A stretch of 64,000 nucleotides of DNA from Idiomarina aminovorans. Its GTDB lineage: Bacteria > Pseudomonadota > Gammaproteobacteria > Enterobacterales > Alteromonadaceae. The notes beneath the pieces are model-generated. The model did not search any database, was not told the DNA's origin, and saw only the letters and a program-made list of their open reading frames with translations. Below are positions 26,624-36,643 of the stretch, piece after piece. Position 1 is the stretch's first letter; every line of letters starts with the position of its first letter. Where the stretch lies: the NCBI RefSeq assembly GCF_023155095.1, contig NZ_JAKNDA010000002.1:62001-126000 (forward strand). The letters run 5' to 3'. The translations under genes and the position numbers were made by a program.

Positions 26624-29125
26624 ATGAAAGGAATAAGCCGTTTTTTCCCAATCTTTAAATATCCATTGCGCTGGTTAACGCGCTTTCAGGAAATTTGGGA
26701 CGGTACAGAAGAAGAACACTCGGCAACAGTCGGCAAACCCGTTGTTTATGTTATGCGTTCGACTTCGAAAGCGGATTTATCGATTTTACAGCGGGCAGCG
26801 CTAAAACGCGGCTTGCCGGACCCCGTTGAACCCCTGGCGGTAAATGGAAAATCCTATAGCCGAATTATGTATCTTGAGGAATTGGCTAATGATGTCTCGG
26901 AACAGACGGTTTCAGATTTCCATCAGTTGCTAACCTTGCATAAAGACAAGCCTGAGCTGGATGTCCAACTGATACCGGCCGGCGTTTTCTGGGGGCGTCA
27001 GGCAGGGCAAGAGGCCCATGCCGGTAATACCATGACTGGTGACCTGGATAATCCGGGGCAATTTCGCAAGTTCTGGCTGGTGATGTTTTCCGGGCGACAA
27101 GTGTTGCTGCGTTTTTCGCGTGCTGTCAGCCTCGGTACTATGGCGCGCGAGCACGGCACTGACATGCGTATAGCGCATAAGCTGGCTCGAGTAGCGCGGG
27201 TTCATTTTGTCCGTATGCGGCACGCGGTGGCCGGGCCTAAACTGAGCCAGAGAAAAGAACTTATGTCGGCGTTAATTAATACACCGGCATTAAAAAAAGC
27301 AGTACGCGATGAAGCGAAAAGTAAAAAGATTAGTGAGGAAGCAGCCCGTAAGCGCGCTTTGTCTTATATTGACGAAATAGCGGCGAATTATAAATCAACG
27401 CTTATTCGGGTGCTGGATCGCTTTATGACCTGGATGTGGAATCGAATTTATAACGGCATTCATGTAAAAGGCGGCGATACTATTCGCCAATTGGCGCAGC
27501 AAGGCCACGAAGTTATTTATGTGCCCTGTCATCGCAGCCACATGGATTATCTGCTGCTGAGCTATGTCATTTATAAAGAAGGTCTGGTTCCGCCGCACAT
27601 TGCCGCAGGCGTGAACCTTAACTTTTTCCCTATTGGTGGTATTTTCCGTCGTGGCGGCGCGTTTTTTATTCGCCGTAGCTTCCGTGGTAACAAACTTTAT
27701 TCAGCGGTATTTCGTGAGTACTTGTGCTGGCTGTTTCAAAAAGGCTATCCGGTAGAATATTTCAGTGAGGGCGGACGTTCCAGAACTGGACGCTTATTAC
27801 CCCCTAAAACCGGTATGTTGGCCATGACAGTGCAGGGCATGCTGCGTGACCAGCAACGCCCGGTATCGCTGGTGCCGGTCTATTTGGGTTACGAGCACAT
27901 TATGGAAGTTGCTACTTACCTGAAGGAGCTTAAAGGTAAAGATAAGGAAAAAGAATCGGTTTTCCAGATTCTGAAAACGGTTGCCAAACTCAGGAATTTT
28001 GGTCAGGGCTTTGTAACATTTGGTCAGCCGGTAAATTTAAAACATTATTTAGACGAGGCCGCGCCTAATTGGCATGAGTCTGTCACCCGTGGTGCGCAAG
28101 AACCTGAGCGTCCAAAATGGTTAAATCCGGTGGTCAGTGGTTTAGCCGAGCAAGTCATGCAGGGCATAAACGATTCGGCTGCCGCTAATAGTGTTAATTT
28201 AACCGCGCTGGCGTTATTAAGCTCAGAACACCATGCGTTAATGAAAGAAGAGCTATTGGCGCAGTTGGATGTTTACCGGGGCGTCTTGCGGGAAGTTCCT
28301 TACAGCAACATGGCGAGTACCCCGGAAGAAACTCCGGAGGAATTGTGGCAACAGGCGTTGCGCACCGACAAGTTTACTGTCAGCAGCGATACTATGGGTG
28401 AGGTTGTATCGCTGGAACATATGTCAGCTATCGCTATGACCTACTATCGCAATAATATTCTGCATATGATGGTGGTGCCGGGTATTGTCGCTTCCATTAT
28501 TATGGCGAAGAAGAAAGTCAGTGTGGCTGAAATTGCGGCGCGGACACAGGCAATTTATCCGTCCTTAAAGGCTGAATTGTATTTGAGCCACGACGTTGAG
28601 GATTTACCGCTCTGGACGGAAGCCTTAGCAGAAGAGCTGGCCAGACAAAATCTAATTACGCTTGAAGACGGTATTTGCACCATAGCACAGCGCGAGAGTG
28701 CGCAGTGGTTCCGCTTACGCTTATTGGCTAACAGTGCCAGCGAAACTTTGCAGCGTTACTGTATTGTGCTGGAGCTGCTGCAGCAGGCGCAGCCTATTAT
28801 GCGTGCCGACCTGGAAAGGCAGTCAATTACCCTGGCTGAGCGTTTAAGCTCAATTCATGGCATTGACGCACCGGAGTTCTACGATAAAAAAGTGATGTCG
28901 ACGCTCATTGCCAGTTTAAAACAGCAAGGTTTTGTCGAGATTAACGACGATGGTCGGCAAATTGCCGCACAACCTGTTGGTGAGCTCAGCGATCAGGTTG
29001 ATGAGCTCATCGACGGGCCGGTACTGCAAACCATTCGTCAGTCAGTGCAGCAGTTTGTTCAGCAACTGAAAGAGTCCGCTGAAGACAAGTCGGCTCCAGC
29101 CCAGAATGAAGAAACGCAAAAGTAA
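26624..29125 (+). CDS. plsB: Glycerol-3-phosphate 1-O-acyltransferase
   Basis: The 833-residue inner-membrane-associated enzyme uses acyl-ACP or acyl-CoA to acylate sn-glycerol 3-phosphate, the first step of phospholipid synthesis. The acyltransferase block carries motif I VPCHRSHMDYLLLSY (His and Asp catalytic, about residues 303-317), motif II GGAFFIRRSFRG, motif III EYFSEGGRSRTGRLLPPK and motif IV VSLVPVYLGYE. Length is near the 807 of E. coli. It is divergent from lexA, the same arrangement as in E. coli. Its 3' end abuts ubiA on the other strand. Confidence 0.96.
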   Translation: MKGISRFFPIFKYPLRWLTRFQEIWDGTEEEHSATVGKPVVYVMRSTSKADLSILQRAALKRGLPDPVEPLAVNGKSYSRIMYLEELANDVSEQTVSDFHQLLTLHKDKPELDVQLIPAGVFWGRQAGQEAHAGNTMTGDLDNPGQFRKFWLVMFSGRQVLLRFSRAVSLGTMAREHGTDMRIAHKLARVARVHFVRMRHAVAGPKLSQRKELMSALINTPALKKAVRDEAKSKKISEEAARKRALSYIDEIAANYKSTLIRVLDRFMTWMWNRIYNGIHVKGGDTIRQLAQQGHEVIYVPCHRSHMDYLLLSYVIYKEGLVPPHIAAGVNLNFFPIGGIFRRGGAFFIRRSFRGNKLYSAVFREYLCWLFQKGYPVEYFSEGGRSRTGRLLPPKTGMLAMTVQGMLRDQQRPVSLVPVYLGYEHIMEVATYLKELKGKDKEKESVFQILKTVAKLRNFGQGFVTFGQPVNLKHYLDEAAPNWHESVTRGAQEPERPKWLNPVVSGLAEQVMQGINDSAAANSVNLTALALLSSEHHALMKEELLAQLDVYRGVLREVPYSNMASTPEETPEELWQQALRTDKFTVSSDTMGEVVSLEHMSAIAMTYYRNNILHMMVVPGIVASIIMAKKKVSVAEIAARTQAIYPSLKAELYLSHDVEDLPLWTEALAEELARQNLITLEDGICTIAQRESAQWFRLRLLANSASETLQRYCIVLELLQQAQPIMRADLERQSITLAERLSSIHGIDAPEFYDKKVMSTLIASLKQQGFVEINDDGRQIAAQPVGELSDQVDELIDGPVLQTIRQSVQQFVQQLKESAEDKSAPAQNEETQK

Positions 29126-29977
29126 TCAGAACCAGTAGTGCAAGGCCAGGCCAACGGCGAAAACCATGCCAATGTAGTGATTATGCAGAAACGCCCGGAA
29201 GCACTTTCCGGGCTCTCTTTCGCGTATCAACCAATGCTGATAGGCAAATAACCCGAAAACACCGACCAGAGCCAGCCAAACCTTGAATTCAGCGCCGATA
29301 AGATAAAGTACCCACGCCAGCAAGGCTAAAGTGACTGTCTGTAAAATACCTATGATCAGGCGGTCAAAGTGACCAAATAAAATGGCGGTGCTCTGAAGGC
29401 CTAATTGCAAATCATCCTCCCGGTCAGCCATTGCGTATTCGGTATCGTAGGCTACGGTCCAGATAACATTAGCGACAAACAGCGACCCGGCAATAAGCCA
29501 CTGTTCAGACGCCAGTGCTGTAAAGGCCATTAATATGCCGAAGCTAAAAGCGATACCCAACACTATTTGTGGTAAATGGGTCCAGCGTTTACAAAACGGA
29601 TAAAGCGCAGCGACACCAACGGCCAAAAAGCTCAGCATCACGGTTTGTGTATTCAACTGCATAACCAGCGCAAAAGCAATTAACAGCAAAGCAATAAAGC
29701 CGATGATTGCTTCTGTGGCCGATATTTTCCCTGCCGGAATAGGCCGCTGACTAGTACGGCGGACATGACCATCAAAGTTTCGATCGGCGAAATCGTTAAT
29801 CACACAACCGGCGGAGCGCATGATAAAGGTACCCAGCAAAAATATAACCACAATGCGCAGTGGCGGCTCTCCTTCGCCTGCTATCATTAACGCCCAGATA
29901 GTTGGCCAGGCAAGCAAGTAAGTGCCAATGGGCTTGTCGGCCCGCATTAACTGCCAAAAAGCGGCTAACCTTTGCAT
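29126..29977 (-). CDS. ubiA: 4-hydroxybenzoate octaprenyltransferase
   Basis: The 283-residue polytopic prenyltransferase joins the isoprenoid tail to 4-hydroxybenzoate in ubiquinone synthesis. It has the two Asp-rich motifs NDFADRNFDGHVRRTSQRPIPAG (about 68-90) and YDTEYAMADREDDLQLG (about 187-203), and the N-terminal LMRADKPIGTYLLAWPTIWAL. It lies 20 bp after ubiC on the same strand, giving the usual ubiCA operon that makes and uses 4-hydroxybenzoate. Confidence 0.96.
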   Translation of the reverse strand: MQRLAAFWQLMRADKPIGTYLLAWPTIWALMIAGEGEPPLRIVVIFLLGTFIMRSAGCVINDFADRNFDGHVRRTSQRPIPAGKISATEAIIGFIALLLIAFALVMQLNTQTVMLSFLAVGVAALYPFCKRWTHLPQIVLGIAFSFGILMAFTALASEQWLIAGSLFVANVIWTVAYDTEYAMADREDDLQLGLQSTAILFGHFDRLIIGILQTVTLALLAWVLYLIGAEFKVWLALVGVFGLFAYQHWLIREREPGKCFRAFLHNHYIGMVFAVGLALHYWF

Positions 29978-29997
29978 GGTAACTCCTTTTATAATAA

Positions 29998-30561
29998 TTA
30001 ACGATAAAGCGACGATGGCTCCAGAAATATTTCGCTGACCAACAGTTGCTCGCCGCTGGTTGAAAACATTCGTCGGCGGCCCAGCAATGGTCGTTTTTGA
30101 TCAAACCACTGATGGTTTAACTGCGCGACTGAATGCGCCGAATTCACTGTGGCAACTTCAATAGGACCGCAGTACAAATCTTTGCACGCGAACAACGACT
30201 CACCCAAAGACTCATTTCCCAGCTTCTGTAAATTCAGTGTGCCTGAGCTTTCTGCACTGGGTAAAAACAGGCTGCGGGCAAAAACCCAGGGCACTTCATT
30301 ACAGCATAGTAGAACTTCACGAATCACGACCGGACCATGGTGTTTGAGTCGTTCGCTCTCTTCTGCGTGAGGAGCAAGTTGTTGTTGGCCAAGTAATTTA
30401 ACAGAAAATTGCTGACCTACTTGTTTCAGGCGTTGGGTAAGAGAGCCCTCGTAAAGCAGCCAGTCGGCCTGCTCAGGTGTTAATGCAAGTTGTTTTGGCG
30501 GCACCCAGCACAGCGTCTCGCTTACGGGAAAAACCGGGGTCGGGTAAAACTCTGTTATCAT
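29998..30561 (-). CDS. ubiC: Chorismate pyruvate-lyase
   Basis: The 187-residue cytosolic enzyme converts chorismate to 4-hydroxybenzoate and pyruvate. Family features are the early LLYEGSLTQRLKQ, the conserved REVLLCCNEVPWVFARSLFL (about 85-105), and the C-terminal RRRMFSTSGEQLLVSEIFLE with the active-site glutamate. Length is somewhat above the E. coli 165. First gene of the ubiCA operon. Confidence 0.92.
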   Translation of the reverse strand: MITEFYPTPVFPVSETLCWVPPKQLALTPEQADWLLYEGSLTQRLKQVGQQFSVKLLGQQQLAPHAEESERLKHHGPVVIREVLLCCNEVPWVFARSLFLPSAESSGTLNLQKLGNESLGESLFACKDLYCGPIEVATVNSAHSVAQLNHQWFDQKRPLLGRRRMFSTSGEQLLVSEIFLEPSSLYR

Positions 30562-30638
30562 TTGTATTGGCGTTATTAAGCTCTGTCGCTATGATAGCAG
30601 AGAGAACTTAATTGAACAGCAATTGGGCCGGGTGGGCT

Positions 30639-31037
30639 ATGAAACTTCTGATAACAGTATTGGCGAGTATTTTTCTGTGGTTTAGCAGTGTGTCGGCCGC
30701 ATCAGCACAAGACGTTGCTTACTATGGTTTTGAGCCGGACATCACCACTAATTACCTGAAGGAGGGTAACGACTATCGGCTCGGGTTTATCCGTGTGGCT
30801 GTTGAAGTAATGGTACCGGATCCAAGTTACATTAGTGTGGTAGAGCATCATGCGCCTTTGTTGCGGAATGCCTTTGTTTCAATTTTAAGTACGGCAACCG
30901 AGCGGCAGGTAAGAACCATGACCGGACGCGATCAGTTGCGCCTAAAGTGTGTGGAAAGAGCCAAAGAATTGATGAAGCAGGAAACTGGCAACCCGGTTAT
31001 CCGCGATGTTATTTTTACTAAATATCTTTATCAGTGA
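30639..31037 (+). CDS. FliL-like flagellar basal-body-associated protein
   Basis: The preferred ATG at 30639 (MKLLITVLASIFLWFSSVSAASAQ) gives 132 residues with an N-terminal hydrophobic segment that looks like a signal peptide. The rest is like the periplasmic FliL/stomatin-like domain: LGFIRVAVEVMVPDPSYISVVEHHAPLLRNAFVSIL, then GRDQLRLKCVERAKELM and VIRDVIFTKYLYQ at the end. A TTG 27 bp upstream is an alternative start. Orphan FliL-like genes beside ubiC occur in related gammaproteobacteria. No flagellar genes adjoin it here, so a motility role is uncertain. Confidence 0.7.
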   Translation: MKLLITVLASIFLWFSSVSAASAQDVAYYGFEPDITTNYLKEGNDYRLGFIRVAVEVMVPDPSYISVVEHHAPLLRNAFVSILSTATERQVRTMTGRDQLRLKCVERAKELMKQETGNPVIRDVIFTKYLYQ

Positions 31038-31855
31038 AGTTGTCGTATCTTTGGATTTAGCCAGCGCACGACAACGCCTGCAAGGCAGCCCGAAAGTAAC
31101 CCTGCCAGGTGGGCTTCATTAGCGACATTGACCCACAGCATGTCGGTGTAGCCAACCACCAGCCATAGCAACATGAAAATAATCAGCCCCTGTGGCAGAT
31201 AGAGCGGGGTCGGCCGATTAAAACTGTATAGCCAGCAAAAGCCGAGCAAACCGTAAACCACGCCTGAGAGACCGCCAAAGTTTGGTCCGTTAAACAGATA
31301 CTGGATAACATTTGCTGTAATACCGCAGAATAACAGTAGTGCCAGTAGCCAGGATGTGCCCAGAGAACGTTCAATACGCCCTCCCAGATACCACCACCAA
31401 AACAGGTTAAATATCAGGTGCAGTGCCGTAAAATGCATGAGTACAGGGGTAATGAAGCGCCAGGGTTGATCATAAGGCAGGGCGGCAAAGTAGCGGCTAA
31501 TTTTCAGCGTATTCAGAATGGTTTCGGGGGACACCTGAACAGCCATAAATACCAGCACTGTCAGTACCGCAACAATGCGAGTTAACCAACCACTTTGTTT
31601 CAGTAAATTCAAAGACAAAGGGGTTGAATGTGATGTTGCGGCAGGCCTCTCTTGTGCTGGCCCAGCGACTAACTCCGGGTTATCTTTAAACTGTTGAATC
31701 AGTGTTTTAGCAGCGGCTTCATAGCTGCTCTGGTATAACCATAACTCCAATTGCTCACCGCGTTCAGTAACGCTGACTGGCATACCTTGCTGGCGTAAAT
31801 ACTGATAAAGCTTACGCATCCAGTCGGAATCGCGGCTGCTGAGCAATCGTCGCAT
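31031..31855 (-). CDS. glpG: Rhomboid intramembrane serine protease GlpG
   Basis: The 274-residue protein has an N-terminal cytosolic domain and six membrane helices. The catalytic dyad is visible: Ser in FGGLSGVVYGLLGF (about 193) and His in NEAHLAGLLSG (about 245). The WR-type motif in the L1 loop (GGRIERSLGTSWLL) is also typical. It cleaves transmembrane segments of membrane proteins. It sits 3 bp after glpE, the order found in E. coli, but without the glpR gene. Confidence 0.92.
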   Translation of the reverse strand: MRRLLSSRDSDWMRKLYQYLRQQGMPVSVTERGEQLELWLYQSSYEAAAKTLIQQFKDNPELVAGPAQERPAATSHSTPLSLNLLKQSGWLTRIVAVLTVLVFMAVQVSPETILNTLKISRYFAALPYDQPWRFITPVLMHFTALHLIFNLFWWWYLGGRIERSLGTSWLLALLLFCGITANVIQYLFNGPNFGGLSGVVYGLLGFCWLYSFNRPTPLYLPQGLIIFMLLWLVVGYTDMLWVNVANEAHLAGLLSGCLAGVVVRWLNPKIRQLH

Positions 31856-31858
31856 GGG

Positions 31859-32197
31859 TTACTCCTTTTCTGTGTCTTCAGACAACGTGTGTTCGGGAAA
31901 CGACATAGACCAGGCCGTATAGCCGCCATCCATGCTGTGTACCTCAGTAAACCCCTGACTTGCAATGTAATCGGCAGCACCTTGACTGCTAATTCCATGA
32001 TAGCAAACCACAACCACTTTCTGATTTTTCTGAACCGAGTTCAGGAACTGCGGCAAATTGTTGTTATCCAGACGTTGAGAACCCGGAATATGCCCCGCAG
32101 CAAAAGACTGCGGGTCACGAATATCAACAAATACCGCATCACCATTTTGCCAGTGCTCAACAGCAGTGGGTAATTTCATCAGTTGATAATTGCTCAT
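31859..32197 (-). CDS. glpE: Thiosulfate sulfurtransferase GlpE (single-domain rhodanese)
   Basis: The 112-residue cytosolic rhodanese has the family start FVDIRDPQSFAAGHIPGS (about 24-41) and the active-site cysteine in VVVCYHGISSQGAA (about 66). It transfers sulfur from thiosulfate to cyanide or thiols such as thioredoxin. It is 7 bp after tdh and 3 bp before glpG on the minus strand, so the four genes kbl-tdh-glpE-glpG may form one transcript. Confidence 0.92.
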   Translation of the reverse strand: MSNYQLMKLPTAVEHWQNGDAVFVDIRDPQSFAAGHIPGSQRLDNNNLPQFLNSVQKNQKVVVVCYHGISSQGAADYIASQGFTEVHSMDGGYTAWSMSFPEHTLSEDTEKE

Positions 32198-32204
32198 TTT
32201 TTGG

Positions 32205-33230
32205 TTAATCCCAGTTCAGTATGATTTTGCCTGACTGGCCTGAAACCATGGTTTCAAAACCTTTCTCAAAATCATCAATGGGCATTTCGTGCGTCAAAAT
32301 TGGAGAAATATCCAGGCCTGACTGTAGCAAACTGGCCATTTTGTACCAGGTTTCAAACATTTCACGGCCATAAATGCCCTTAATGACCAGCCCTTTGAAA
32401 ATTACCTGATTCCAGTCAATAGCGATGTTTTCCGGCGGAATACCCAGCATAGCCACGTTGCCGCCGTGGTTCATAGCTTCCAGCATTTGTGAGAAAGCTG
32501 AAGGAACACCAGACATTTCCAGACCAACGTCGAAACCTTCTTTCATATCAAGCTCAGTCATTACGTCAGACAGGTTTTCTTTGCTGACATCAACCGCACG
32601 GGTTACGCCCATTTTGCGGGCTAAGTCGAGGCGGTATTCGTTTACGTCGGTTATGACGACATGGCGCGCGCCAACGTGACGGGCGACCGCCGCTGCCATA
32701 ATACCAATTGGGCCTGCGCCAGTAATAAGCACGTCTTCACCGACCAGATCAAAAGCTAAAGCGGTGTGAACAGCATTACCAAAGGGGTCAAAAATGGAGG
32801 CCATTTCGTCGGTCACATCATCCGGTAATTTAAAGGCATTTTCTGCCGGTAGTGCTAAGTATTCTGCAAAAGCGCCCGGGCGGTTAACGCCTACGCCGTA
32901 GGTGTTGCGGCACAAGTGACGACGGCCGGCACGGCAGTTACGACAGTGCCCGCAGGTAATATGACCTTCGCCGGAGACCCGGTCACCAATTTCAAAGCCG
33001 CGAACACCGTCACCTATAGCGGCAACTTCACCCACGTATTCGTGGCCTACCACCATCGGCACCGGAATGGTTTTTTGTGACCAGTCGTCCCATTTGTAAA
33101 TGTGAACATCAGTACCGCAAATGGCGGTTTTTTTTATTTTAATCAGTATGTCGTTATAGCCGCACTCAGGCTTTTCAACGTCGGTCATCCAAATGCCGGG
33201 TTTTGAGTGCAATTTAGCCAATGCTTTCAT
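32205..33230 (-). CDS. tdh: L-threonine 3-dehydrogenase
   Basis: The 341-residue zinc-dependent medium-chain dehydrogenase oxidises L-threonine to 2-amino-3-oxobutyrate with NAD+. Visible are the catalytic zinc site ([10 protein letters not shown], Cys about 38; VGHEYVGEV, His about 63), the structural zinc loop [15 protein letters not shown] (about 93-107) and the nucleotide-binding [18 protein letters not shown] (about 171-188). It lies 10 bp after kbl, whose enzyme cleaves the product to glycine and acetyl-CoA. Confidence 0.96.
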   Translation of the reverse strand: MKALAKLHSKPGIWMTDVEKPECGYNDILIKIKKTAICGTDVHIYKWDDWSQKTIPVPMVVGHEYVGEVAAIGDGVRGFEIGDRVSGEGHITCGHCRNCRAGRRHLCRNTYGVGVNRPGAFAEYLALPAENAFKLPDDVTDEMASIFDPFGNAVHTALAFDLVGEDVLITGAGPIGIMAAAVARHVGARHVVITDVNEYRLDLARKMGVTRAVDVSKENLSDVMTELDMKEGFDVGLEMSGVPSAFSQMLEAMNHGGNVAMLGIPPENIAIDWNQVIFKGLVIKGIYGREMFETWYKMASLLQSGLDISPILTHEMPIDDFEKGFETMVSGQSGKIILNWD

Positions 33231-33240
33231 TCTTTACTCC

Positions 33241-34431
33241 TTAAATCACACCCAGCTCTTTACCAATGCGGGTAAAGGCTTCAATGGTGCGGTCCAGTTG
33301 TTCGCGTGTGTGTGCCGCAGACATCTGCGTGCGGATGCGGGCTTTGCCCTTAGGAACGACAGGGAAAGAGAAGCCAATCACATAAATATCTTCTTCTAAC
33401 AGGCGGTCCGACATCTCTGAGGCCAGTTTCGCATCGCCAACCATGACCGGAATAATAGCATGATCGGCACCGCTTAAGGTAAAGCCTGCGTTCGTCATTT
33501 GCTCACGGAAATAACTGGCGTTTTCCCACAGTTGGTTGCGTAATTTATCGCCCTCGGCCAGCATTTCCAGTACGCGGATAGACGCCTGTACAATGGTCGG
33601 TGCCACAGAGTTAGAGAATAAGTACGGGCGTGAACGCTGGCGTAACCAGTCAATAACTTCTTTTTTGCCGGAAGTATAGCCACCGGAGGCGCCGCCCAGG
33701 GCTTTACCCAAAGTACCGGTAATAATGTCGACACGACCCAGTACATCACAATACTCGTGTGTGCCTTTACCACTTTTGCCTAAGAAGCCGGTTGCGTGGC
33801 AGTCGTCCATCATGACCAGCGCGTTGTATTTATCAGCTAAGTCGCAAATGCCTTTTAAGTCTGCAATAACGCCGTCCATGGAGAATACGCCGTCGGTGGC
33901 GATTAACTTGTGGCGAGCGCCGTCTGCGTCAGCTTGTTTTAACTGCGCTTCTAAATCTTCTAAGTTGTTGTTTTTATAACGGTAGCGCTTAGCTTTGCTT
34001 AAACGAATACCGTCTATGATGCTGGCGTGGTTGAGCTCGTCACTGATAATGGCGTCTTCCGGACCCATTAAGGTTTCAAATAAACCGCCGTTGGCGTCAA
34101 AGCACGAAGAATACAAAATGGTGTCTTCCGTGCCTAAAAACTCGCTGAGCTTTTGTTCCAGCGTTTTATGAATATCCTGCGTGCCACAAATAAAGCGTAC
34201 CGATGCGGTACCGAAACCATGTTCGTCCAGCCCTTGTTTTGCAGCTTTAATTAAATCAGGATGGTTTGCCAGCCCTAAGTAGTTGTTGGCGCAGAAGTTG
34301 AGTACCTTGCGGTCGTTCACGGTAATTTCAGCGCTTTGGTCGGAACTGATAATACGTTCTTTTTTGTACAGGCCTTCGGCTTTCGTTTCGGCCAGTTGGT
34401 CGGCCATTTGCTGATAAAAGGCTGAGCTCAT
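33241..34431 (-). CDS. kbl: Glycine C-acetyltransferase (2-amino-3-ketobutyrate CoA ligase)
   Basis: The 396-residue PLP enzyme is one residue-range away from the E. coli 398 and cleaves 2-amino-3-oxobutyrate with CoA into glycine and acetyl-CoA. The PLP lysine lies in [16 protein letters not shown] (about 243). Also typical are [34 protein letters not shown] and [12 protein letters not shown]. First gene of the threonine-degradation pair kbl-tdh. Confidence 0.96.
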   Translation of the reverse strand: MSSAFYQQMADQLAETKAEGLYKKERIISSDQSAEITVNDRKVLNFCANNYLGLANHPDLIKAAKQGLDEHGFGTASVRFICGTQDIHKTLEQKLSEFLGTEDTILYSSCFDANGGLFETLMGPEDAIISDELNHASIIDGIRLSKAKRYRYKNNNLEDLEAQLKQADADGARHKLIATDGVFSMDGVIADLKGICDLADKYNALVMMDDCHATGFLGKSGKGTHEYCDVLGRVDIITGTLGKALGGASGGYTSGKKEVIDWLRQRSRPYLFSNSVAPTIVQASIRVLEMLAEGDKLRNQLWENASYFREQMTNAGFTLSGADHAIIPVMVGDAKLASEMSDRLLEEDIYVIGFSFPVVPKGKARIRTQMSAAHTREQLDRTIEAFTRIGKELGVI

Positions 34432-34568
34432 ATTTTACTCCACTATTTGAAAACGTAAGTTACCCTTTAGTTTACTGATGTTAGTCGTAACTCGCATCCT
34501 TAATTTGAATATCGGGCTTTTGTTTGGTGTGCACTTGCGTGTACTCTTTACGGTATTGAAATTAATGA

Positions 34569-35105
<537 letters not shown>

Positions 35106-35112
35106 CCCAGGC

Positions 35113-36432
35113 TTAACTAAAAGCAACGTGATAAAACACGATGCTCATTAATACCGGGCATAAATAGCGAATGTGCCAACGTAATAAAGTAAGTCCGATA
35201 CTGCCCGCAGCAATGACTTTTAAGTGGTTGCTGCGGTGCCATAACCAGCCAACTACCAGCAAATAGAACAGTCCCGATAACGGCAACTGGAACTGTGTAA
35301 CCGCAGTGACCACCCAGCCAAACAAAGGCTCAAAGAAAAGAATCAGCAGCAGCGAAAAGGTTGCAATAACGCTCAATGATAAAGCGGTTGCTAGCGGGCG
35401 ATTCAGTTTACGTTCCTCTATGCAGTAGGATACCGGCACTTCTGCCTGAGCAATGGTTGAGGTGAGTGCGGCAATACTCAGCAGTATAAAGAACGCGAAA
35501 GCCACAAACGGGCCGGTAACACCCATGCTGTTAAACAGCTCCGGCAATACGGCAAAAATGAGCTGGCCCTCGCCAATGAGCTGAGAGCCCTCACCGACAT
35601 TAACACCCAGGTGAATGCCTGCGTATAAAGCAGGAATAATCAGCAGGCCGGCTAAAAAGGCAATAAAGGTATCCAGCGCTGCAACCGATAAACTCAAACG
35701 CCCCAGATTAGCACCGGGTTTCAGGTAGGAACCGTAAATCATCATGCCGCCCAAACCAATCGACAGCGAGAAAAACGCCTGGCCCATTGCCGCGACTAAA
35801 ATGCTGGTATCGGTCATTAAGCTAAAGTCGGGTATTAAGTACTTTTTAAGTCCGTCGTCGGCGCCGGGCAGGGTCAGCATGTAAACAATCAGCGCTACCA
35901 GTAAAACAACTAAGGTTGGCATCAGCCGCTTAGACCAGCGTTCTATCCCTTTCTCTACTCCCTGAAAAACGACATAGGCCGTAGCCAGTAAAAATACCAC
36001 GGTAAAGATTAAATCGCGGGTTAGCGAGCTATTAAGCAAGAATTCGGCAGCCGTTTCAATGCCAAAGCCCCGGGCCAGAAAGCCCAGAGCGTGAACCAGC
36101 ATCCAGCCGGCAACCACATGGTAAAAGCTCAGCATTAAGCAAGAGCCCAGCACATTCAGGTAGCCCATTAAGCGACCTATAGGGCGGGCACGACCTTCAG
36201 ACAGCTGCGTTAAGGAGCGCACCGGGTTTGCCTGGGCACTGTGACCAATCAGCATTTCACTGTAAAGCGCAGGAATAGCAAGTATAAATATGACGCAAAG
36301 GTACACCAGCAAGAAAGCACCGCCACCGTGGTTTGCAACCTGAGTGGGAAAGCCCCAAATATTACCCAGCCCAACGGCCGAGCCTGCTGCTGCTAATATA
36401 AAGCCAATTCGGCTGTGAAAGGAATCACGCAT
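35113..36432 (-). CDS. Sodium-dependent transporter, NSS (SLC6) family
   Basis: The 439-residue protein has about 11-12 transmembrane helices. The bacterial NSS signature is at the N-terminus: RIGFILAAAGSAVGLGNIWGFP, then NHGGGAFLLVYL, where unwound helix 1 binds Na+ and the amino acid. FFSLSIGLGGMMIYGSYL (helix 6) is also conserved. Members import amino acids such as tryptophan, leucine or alanine with Na+. The substrate cannot be told from sequence. Confidence 0.88.
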   Translation of the reverse strand: MRDSFHSRIGFILAAAGSAVGLGNIWGFPTQVANHGGGAFLLVYLCVIFILAIPALYSEMLIGHSAQANPVRSLTQLSEGRARPIGRLMGYLNVLGSCLMLSFYHVVAGWMLVHALGFLARGFGIETAAEFLLNSSLTRDLIFTVVFLLATAYVVFQGVEKGIERWSKRLMPTLVVLLVALIVYMLTLPGADDGLKKYLIPDFSLMTDTSILVAAMGQAFFSLSIGLGGMMIYGSYLKPGANLGRLSLSVAALDTFIAFLAGLLIIPALYAGIHLGVNVGEGSQLIGEGQLIFAVLPELFNSMGVTGPFVAFAFFILLSIAALTSTIAQAEVPVSYCIEERKLNRPLATALSLSVIATFSLLLILFFEPLFGWVVTAVTQFQLPLSGLFYLLVVGWLWHRSNHLKVIAAGSIGLTLLRWHIRYLCPVLMSIVFYHVAFS

Positions 36433-36643
36433 AATTGTTCAAATACTCACTGCTGCTTGCCAAAAGTCAGGCAGGCATTCTAACGGACTGACAAAATTTT
36501 GCTCTATCTTTTTTAGCGAAATCAAGCTAACATTCGCGGCCTGAAAATTAGCCAGTAACCAAACCGTAAAATAGGATGTTTCGCGCGGTGTTGCTACTTG
36601 TTAACGATAACGAACAAGACCGTAATTTCAGGAGCCTTACGTC